Assembly: GCF_009792355.1 (NCBI RefSeq)
Contig: NZ_CP047045.1
Span: forward strand, 1,514,501 to 1,578,500
Source: Terricaulis silvestris
Lineage (GTDB): Bacteria > Pseudomonadota > Alphaproteobacteria > Caulobacterales > Aquidulcibacteraceae
Length of the DNA stretch: 64,000 nucleotides
Reading direction: 5' to 3'
Position numbers and translations under genes: made by a program. The notes below the pieces were generated by a model. That model had not been told where the DNA came from, made no database searches, and saw nothing but the letters and a program-made list of their open reading frames with translations. Of this stretch, positions 58,605-64,000 are shown piece after piece (the stretch's first letter is position 1; each line of letters starts with the position of its first letter).

Positions 58605-61526
58605 ATGGCGGACAAAGTCAGAAAGCTGTTCGGCGCTTCATTGGGCGCGATAGCGGCATCACTCGCGATGAGCGGCGCAGCCACCATCGCGTTCACAACG
58701 CCGGCGCTCGCGCAAACCGCGACGGCTGGCATTGCGGGTGTGGCATCGGCTGATGCGGAAGTCGTCGCACGTAACGTCGATACCGGTTTCACCGGCCGCG
58801 ACGTCGCGGATTCCGGCGGCGGCTACACCATTCGCGGCCTGCAGCCGGGCACGTACGAGGTCACTGCCGCCGGCGGCACGGCGCAGCGCATTCGCGTGCT
58901 CGTTGGCCAGACCGCGACACTCGATTTCGTCGATGACGCCGGAGGCGAGATTGTCGTCGTCGCTACCCGTTCGGGCGTGGACATCACGTCGTCGGAGGTC
59001 TCGACCAACGTCACCCAAGAGCAGATTGAAAATCTGCCGCAAGTGAACCGCAATTTCATCAACTTCGCGGCGCTCGCGCCCGGCGTCGGCGTGTCGCAAG
59101 ACGAGCGTGAAGTCACCTTCCGCGCCGGCGGCCAGAACGCGATGGCGGTCAACGTCTTTATTGATGGTCAGAGCCAGAAGTCGCAAATCATCGATGGCGG
59201 CGTGGCTGGCCAGGACGACAGCCGCGGCAACCCGTTCCCGCAGCTCGCCGTTCAGGAATTCCGCGTGCTGACGCAGAATTTCAGCGCCGAGTACGACCAA
59301 TCGTCGTCGGCGATCATCACGGCGGTGACGCGTTCCGGCACCAATGAATTCCACGGCGAAATTTTCGGCGTCTACCAGGACCCGAACTGGGTCCATTACA
59401 ACGACATCGCCGGCTTCAATCCGTCGAGCCACCCCGAGGTCGAGCGTCAACAATACGGCGCGGCGTTGGGCGGCCCGATCATTCAAGATCGCCTCCACTT
59501 CTTCGTTAGCTATGAAGGCAAGCAGGAAGATCGCTTTGGTGTCGTCACGCTTGGCCGGTCAGGTTACGACGCGCAATTCCCCGGCGTGGAAGGCGTTGTC
59601 GGCACTCCGTTCGAGGAAGACCTCTGGTTCGGCAAACTGAGCTGGCAGCCGAACAACGATCACCTAGTCGATCTCAGCGCGACCATCCGTGGCGAACAGG
59701 ATATTCGCGACGTCGGCGGCCAAGACGCCGCACAACGCGCCAACTCGCTCAACGTCGACGAAACCAAGATCAACTTCCGTCACCAATGGTCTGGCGAAGG
59801 TTGGTTCAACCAAGCTCAGGTCGACTACCTTGAAAGCAACTACAATCCGCGCGCGTTGAACTTCGACGATTTCGGCCAGGATCACGTAATCTTCCGCGAC
59901 GCCGACAACATCACGCCGGGATTCCAATTCAACGTGGATCAACAGGAAGCCACCGTGATCCGTCTCGGCGGCCGTGGCGACAACCAGGACATTCGCCAGC
60001 GTTCATTGACGGTGCGCGACGATCTGACCTTCGACTCGGTCAACGGCCACACCTTCCAGATCGGCGGCCGCGTCACCTTCAACAACTATTATGTTGAAAA
60101 GCTGTTCAGCGGAAACCCGGTCTTCCTGTTCGACGTCGATGGGCGCCCGGAGATCAATGGCGATCCGGATATCCCGGTCCGCGTCCGCGTCGGCGCGCCG
60201 ACGGAGGCGGCCGACGTCGACAACACTGTCTATGGCCTCTATATCCAAGACGATTGGCAGGTCACTGATCGCCTCGAACTCAATCTCGGCCTCCGCTGGG
60301 ACTATGAGGACAATGCGTTCAACAACGACTACACGACGCCCGACGACATTGTGGATCTGCTCAACGCCTACGAGACGTTGCCGGGCTACGTGATGGCGTT
60401 CGATCCGGACGACTACATTTCGGATGGCGATCGTGAGGTCTTTGCCGAGGCGTTTCAACCGCGGATCGGCTTCTCCTACGATCTGAGCGGCGACGAGACT
60501 TTGGTGCTATTCGGCGGGGCGGGCCGCTACTACGACCGCGTGCCGTACAACTTCGCCTTCGACGAACGTTTCAAGCCGCGTCAGTTCGACGTCCAGATCA
60601 ATTTCTCAGAAGATGGCGCGCCGGGCACCACGCTCTGGGATCCGGCCTATCTGACGCCGGAAGGCTTACAGCCATTGATCGACGCCACGCCGGGCGCGGG
60701 TGAAGTCTTCCTCGTGCGGAACGGCGCCGAACCGCCGGTCACCGATCAGTTCAACCTTGGTCTTCGCCATGTCGTGAACGATTGGCGCCTGTCGGCCACC
60801 CTTGCGCACGCGGAATCGCGCAATGGCTTCGGCTGGTACATCGGCAACCTTGGCACCGGGCCGGACCCGCGCTTCAACGGCCCGACGCCGTCGTCTCTGG
60901 GCTTCACCCAGTTCCGCAACCTGGTCTTCATTTCGAACCATGACCAGGAACGCGAGTTCAACGCGCTCTACCTGACGGCCGACAAGCCGTACACGGAAGA
61001 GGCGGGTTGGGGCTTTGGCGTGTCGTACACGTATAGCCGCGCCACGCAGAACGGCAGCCGCGACAGCAACACCGCGCCGTTCGACTTCGACTACGCGACG
61101 ATCGATCTCTCGCCGACCTATCCGTCCGCGAACGACGAGCGCCATCGCTTGGTCATCTCGGGCATTGTGGACCTGCCGTTCGACTTCCGGGCGTCGGCGC
61201 TTGCGACGTTTGGTTCCGGTTCGCCGTTCACGGTGTTCGGACCGAACCCACCGGGCTGGTATTCGGGCACGCCTGAAGCTGACAACATGTTCTTCTTCGG
61301 CGATCTGTTCGCTTATCAGAACATCGATCTGCGGTTGTCGAAGGACATCGAGTTCGCCAACGGCAGTGAGACGTACTTCTACGTCGATGTACTGAACGCA
61401 ACGGACCAAGAAAATCCGAGCGCCTCGAACGTGGAGCAATGCTCTTGCGCTTCTAACTTCGGTCAGATCACGCCGCGGACCCTGCAGGGTCGGTCGTTCC
61501 AGCTCGGCGTGGGCTACCGCTTCTAA
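58605..61526 (+). CDS. TonB-dependent receptor, Oar-like, with N-terminal carboxypeptidase-regulatory domain
   Basis: A 973-residue outer-membrane receptor. A signal peptide (to about residue 36) is followed by a carboxypeptidase-regulatory-like domain (about 40-105, GFTGRDVADSGGGYTIRGLQPGTYEVTAAG), a plug domain (about 130-240, VTQEQIENLPQVNRNFINFAALAPGVGV...VNVFIDGQSQ), and a beta barrel ending in FQLGVGYRF with the C-terminal aromatic. The NSTADNQ-like short TonB box is not clear. In Caulobacterales such receptors carry oligosaccharides across the outer membrane. Cotranscribed with the LacI gene; ends at a terminator. Confidence 0.9.
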   Translation: MADKVRKLFGASLGAIAASLAMSGAATIAFTTPALAQTATAGIAGVASADAEVVARNVDTGFTGRDVADSGGGYTIRGLQPGTYEVTAAGGTAQRIRVLVGQTATLDFVDDAGGEIVVVATRSGVDITSSEVSTNVTQEQIENLPQVNRNFINFAALAPGVGVSQDEREVTFRAGGQNAMAVNVFIDGQSQKSQIIDGGVAGQDDSRGNPFPQLAVQEFRVLTQNFSAEYDQSSSAIITAVTRSGTNEFHGEIFGVYQDPNWVHYNDIAGFNPSSHPEVERQQYGAALGGPIIQDRLHFFVSYEGKQEDRFGVVTLGRSGYDAQFPGVEGVVGTPFEEDLWFGKLSWQPNNDHLVDLSATIRGEQDIRDVGGQDAAQRANSLNVDETKINFRHQWSGEGWFNQAQVDYLESNYNPRALNFDDFGQDHVIFRDADNITPGFQFNVDQQEATVIRLGGRGDNQDIRQRSLTVRDDLTFDSVNGHTFQIGGRVTFNNYYVEKLFSGNPVFLFDVDGRPEINGDPDIPVRVRVGAPTEAADVDNTVYGLYIQDDWQVTDRLELNLGLRWDYEDNAFNNDYTTPDDIVDLLNAYETLPGYVMAFDPDDYISDGDREVFAEAFQPRIGFSYDLSGDETLVLFGGAGRYYDRVPYNFAFDERFKPRQFDVQINFSEDGAPGTTLWDPAYLTPEGLQPLIDATPGAGEVFLVRNGAEPPVTDQFNLGLRHVVNDWRLSATLAHAESRNGFGWYIGNLGTGPDPRFNGPTPSSLGFTQFRNLVFISNHDQEREFNALYLTADKPYTEEAGWGFGVSYTYSRATQNGSRDSNTAPFDFDYATIDLSPTYPSANDERHRLVISGIVDLPFDFRASALATFGSGSPFTVFGPNPPGWYSGTPEADNMFFFGDLFAYQNIDLRLSKDIEFANGSETYFYVDVLNATDQENPSASNVEQCSCASNFGQITPRTLQGRSFQLGVGYRF

Positions 61527-61543
61527 CTCTCTCCCCGACTTGA

Positions 61544-61580
61544 GGGGCGTCGCCACTAGCGCGACGCCCCTTTTTGTTTT
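61544..61580 (+). terminator. Rho-independent terminator after the TonB-dependent receptor
   Basis: GGGGCGTCGC-CACTAGC-GCGACGCCCC, a perfect 10-bp stem with a seven-base loop, followed by TTTTTGTTTTT. It lies 18 bp after the receptor stop and 12 bp before the next gene, so transcription of the following glycan genes would need read-through or a promoter inside the hairpin. Confidence 0.9.
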
Positions 61581-61591
61581 TGGAATAGACA

Positions 61592-63013
61592 ATGCTTAGA
61601 CGGACGTTTGCGCTGGGGGCGGGGGCCTTACTGACGCTGCCCGGATGCACCGGCGCGTCTCCCCTGATCGCACCCGATGCTCCTGTCGATAGCGATGACG
61701 CGTTCATCGTCGAGCTGCAGGAACGCACCTTCCGCTGGTTCTGGGAGCAGACCCCCAACGACACCGGTCTCACGCCCGATCGCTGGCCCACGCCATCGTT
61801 CTGTTCAATCGCCGCCGTTGGCTTTGCGCTGACCTCGTGGGGCATTGGCGTCGAACGCGGCTGGGTTACGCGCGCGCAAGCGTTGGAGCGGACGCTCAAC
61901 ACGCTCCGCTTCTTCCGCAACGCGCGCCAAGGTGACGCCGCATCGGGCGTCATCGGCCATCGCGGATTCTTCTATCACTTCCTTGATGCCCGCGCCGGCA
62001 CGCGCTTCGAGCGGACGGAGCTCTCCAGCATCGACACGACGCTGCTGCTCGGCGGCATGCTGTTCGCCGGCGCCTATTTCGACGGCGATAGCGCCGACGA
62101 ACGCGAAGTCCGCCTCCTCGCTGACGAGATCTACGCCCGCGTCGAATGGACTTGGATGCGGCCGCGTGCGCCGCTGGTGTCGATGGGCTGGCATCCGGAG
62201 AACGGCGGCGCCTTCATCGCTTACGATTGGGATCAGTATAACGAAGCGGCTTTGCTCTATGTGCTGGCGCTGGGTTCGCCGACGCATGCGTTGCCGGACC
62301 GCGCCTGGGAGGCGTGGACGGCGCGGTTTGAGCGGCAATGGGGCGTGCATTGGGGCCAGGAGCACCTGCATTTCCCACCGACGTTAGCGGCTCACTACAG
62401 CCCGACCTGGATCGATTTTCGCGGCATCCAGGACGCCTACATGCGCGGCAAAGGCATTGACTATTTCGAGAACAACCGCCGCGCGGCCTACGCGCAGCAA
62501 GCCTATGCAATCGCCAATCCTGGCGGCTTTCGCGATTATGGCGCGAGGATTTTCGGGCTTACAGCGTGCGATGGCCCGGGTGATTTCGTCCTGGAGGTTG
62601 ACGGACGCCGACGCGAATTCTTCAGCTATTCAGCACGCGGACCAGGAGACCGCGATGACGGCACGCTGTCGCCGTGGGCCGTCGGCGGCTCGATCCCGTT
62701 TGCGCCGGAGATCACCATTCCCGCGCTCAAGGAAATTCGCAACCGCTACGGCGAAGGCGTCTACACCCGCTACGGCTTTCTCGATTCCTTCAACCCGACG
62801 CTCACCGACACTAGCGTTCGCCTCCAGCACGGACGCATTGTTCCAAATGTCGGCTGGGTTGACGGCGACTATCTGGGCATCGATCAAGGGCCCATCGTGT
62901 GCATGATCGAAAACTGGCGCAGCGGCCTGATCTGGAACGTGATGCGCCGCAGCCCACATATCCGGCGCGGGCTTGAGCGCGCGGGCTTCACCGGCGGCTG
63001 GCTCGCGGGATGA
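61592..63013 (+). CDS. Glycoamylase-family (GH144-type) exported lipoprotein, probable beta-1,2-glucanase
   Basis: A 473-residue protein with a twin-arginine/lipobox leader (LRRTFALGAGALLTLPGC, Cys19). The catalytic domain is PF10091-like (alpha/alpha barrel): LQERTFRWFWEQTPNDTGLTPDRWPTPSFCSIAAVGFALTSWGIG, GFFYHFLDARAGTRFERTELSSIDTTLLLGG, YDWDQYNEAALLYVLALGS and the later GLTACDGPG. CAZy family GH144 of this kind includes endo-beta-1,2-glucanases. The family assignment is firm; linkage specificity is inference. The next gene overlaps it (ATGA). Confidence 0.85.
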   Translation: MLRRTFALGAGALLTLPGCTGASPLIAPDAPVDSDDAFIVELQERTFRWFWEQTPNDTGLTPDRWPTPSFCSIAAVGFALTSWGIGVERGWVTRAQALERTLNTLRFFRNARQGDAASGVIGHRGFFYHFLDARAGTRFERTELSSIDTTLLLGGMLFAGAYFDGDSADEREVRLLADEIYARVEWTWMRPRAPLVSMGWHPENGGAFIAYDWDQYNEAALLYVLALGSPTHALPDRAWEAWTARFERQWGVHWGQEHLHFPPTLAAHYSPTWIDFRGIQDAYMRGKGIDYFENNRRAAYAQQAYAIANPGGFRDYGARIFGLTACDGPGDFVLEVDGRRREFFSYSARGPGDRDDGTLSPWAVGGSIPFAPEITIPALKEIRNRYGEGVYTRYGFLDSFNPTLTDTSVRLQHGRIVPNVGWVDGDYLGIDQGPIVCMIENWRSGLIWNVMRRSPHIRRGLERAGFTGGWLAG

Positions 63014-64000
63014 CGACAACCCGCCGTCGCGTCTTAGCCGGCATCGGCGCAGCGGCGGCGACATCAGCATGCGCGCGCAACACCGACCCCAACGTGCTGA
63101 CGATGTGGGCGATGGGGCGGGAGGCGGAGGTTGTCGGCGAAGTGCTGCCGGGATTTCTGGCTGAGCATCCCGGTGTCCGCGTCGAAATACAGATGCTGCC
63201 GTGGACGGCGGCGCATGAGCGCCTGCTCACGGCGTTTGTCGGCGATTCACTTCCAGACATCGCCCAGCTCGGCAACACGTGGATACCGGAATTCTCGTCG
63301 CTCAACGCGCTTGAGCCGCTCGACGCGCGCGTCTCCGGGTCCTCGATCGATCAAGCCGACTACTTCCCCGGCATCTGGAACACCAATCTCTACGGCGACA
63401 CGCTCTACGGCGTGCCCTGGTACGTCGATACCCGCGTCCTGTTCTATCGCCGCGACATCCTGCAACGCGCTGGCGTCGCGCGCGTGCCGCAAACGTGGCC
63501 GGACTGGCGTGCGGCGATGGAAGCGGTAAAGCTCGAAGTCGGCCCGCAGAACTTTTCCGTGCTGCTACCGCTCAACGAGTTCGAACCGATGCTGGCGCTC
63601 GGCTTGCAGCAAGATGAGCCGCTGCTGCGCGACCAAAACACGCGCGGCAACTTCCAAAGCGAAGGCTTCAAGCAAACGCTCGCCTTCTACAAAGCGCTGT
63701 TCGACGACGGTCTCGCGCCGCCATCCTCGAACACGCAGATCTCCAACGTCTATTCCGAGTTCGATCGCGGTTACTTCTCGTTCTACATCACCGGCCCCTG
63801 GAACATTGGCGAGTTCCAGCGCCGCTTGCCCGCCGATCGCCAAGACACTTGGATGACGGCGCCGCTGCCAGGCCCGCGAGGTCCGGGCGCATCGATCGCC
63901 GGCGGCTCAAGCCTCGTCGTCTTCCGCACCTCGCCGAAGAAGGAGCTTGCCTGGGCGCTCACCGAATATCTCTCGCGCCCCGAAGTGCAGATCGACTTCC
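63010..64000 (+). CDS. ABC transporter sugar-binding lipoprotein (partial, C-terminus outside window)
   Basis: 330 residues are visible of a family 1 extracellular solute-binding protein: a twin-arginine-like leader with lipobox (RRRVLAGIGAAAATSAC, Cys21), VLTMWAMGREAEVVGEVLPGFLAEHPGVRVEIQMLPWTAAHERLLTAFVGDSLPDIAQLGNTWIPEF, and GVPWYVDTRVLFYRRDILQRAG. It should capture oligosaccharides for an inner-membrane importer whose permease and ATPase genes are presumably beyond the right edge. The ATG overlaps the preceding stop (ATGA), so it is coupled to the glucanase gene. Confidence 0.9.
   Translation, partial: MTTTRRRVLAGIGAAAATSACARNTDPNVLTMWAMGREAEVVGEVLPGFLAEHPGVRVEIQMLPWTAAHERLLTAFVGDSLPDIAQLGNTWIPEFSSLNALEPLDARVSGSSIDQADYFPGIWNTNLYGDTLYGVPWYVDTRVLFYRRDILQRAGVARVPQTWPDWRAAMEAVKLEVGPQNFSVLLPLNEFEPMLALGLQQDEPLLRDQNTRGNFQSEGFKQTLAFYKALFDDGLAPPSSNTQISNVYSEFDRGYFSFYITGPWNIGEFQRRLPADRQDTWMTAPLPGPRGPGASIAGGSSLVVFRTSPKKELAWALTEYLSRPEVQIDF

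Overview
This 64 kb window is GC-rich (about 63-65% by eye), densely coded chromosomal DNA from an alphaproteobacterium, most likely a stalked or budding relative of Caulobacter (Caulobacterales/Hyphomonadaceae). Several things point that way: a partial DivK-type cell-cycle response regulator with a TTAA-N7-TTAA CtrA-type box upstream; a full holdfast-type polysaccharide locus (hfsE/F/G/H plus hfsA/B/D); the alphaproteobacterial block rnr-topA-dprA-plsY-pyrC'-pyrB-ruvX; a split gatCAB set; DUF3126; TonB-dependent sugar uptake with LacI control; and an Anbu proteasome-like cluster. I see no phage, transposase, integrase, plasmid or CRISPR signature.

Layout. 1-5 kb: divK (partial), fructokinase-type ROK kinase, DNA polymerase IV, a RidA-family protein, a FemAB-like acyltransferase and two small exported proteins. 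5-12.3 kb: rnr, topA, dprA (carrying an apparent frameshift) and plsY on the minus strand. 12.4-16.7 kb: an accessory island of a Tat-lipoprotein GH1 beta-glucosidase, an 850-bp spacer with a long inverted repeat, an AraC regulator and a haloperoxidase-like hydrolase. 16.8-21.6 kb: MliC-like lipoprotein, a dihydroorotase homologue that has lost its metal ligands, an unannotated 49-codon membrane protein translationally coupled on both sides, pyrB, an AEC permease and ruvX. 21.6-27 kb: gatC, gatA, small membrane proteins, a duplicated DUF3126 protein and phoH. 27.3-32.5 kb: gamma-carbonic-anhydrase homologue and an envelope group (TonB-C protein, L,D-transpeptidase, M15 and M23 peptidases, PilZ protein). 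32.7-43 kb: GMC oxidoreductase, OmpA, PAS_5, two paralogous secreted four-cysteine proteins, gatB, an RcnB-like protein, a GST and a membrane-anchored nuclease.

43.1-46.3 kb holds the Anbu peptidase with an alpha-E protein and a circularly permuted ATP-grasp protein; the transglutaminase often found with them is absent. 46.4-55.7 kb is the holdfast-type locus, with ExbD beside it: polyprenol-phosphate sugar transferase, flippase, two GT2 enzymes and a deacetylase form one overlapping minus-strand operon, facing the chain-length and export genes. A tRNA-Ser(GCT) separates it from the last region. 56-64 kb is a glycan-utilisation locus: cytoplasmic GH1 beta-glucosidase, two LacI-type operators in the divergent promoter, LacI regulator, large TonB-dependent receptor, a Tat-lipoprotein of the glycoamylase/GH144 family and the start of a sugar-binding protein. 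Together these suggest capture of a beta-glucan (beta-1,2-glucan is the best guess), periplasmic cutting, ABC import and final hydrolysis.

The observations most worth a second look are the coupled small membrane protein between pyrB and the non-catalytic pyrC', the reduced Anbu cluster, the four-cysteine paralogue pair, the holdfast locus with its extra glycosyltransferase, and the glycan locus with its paired operators.
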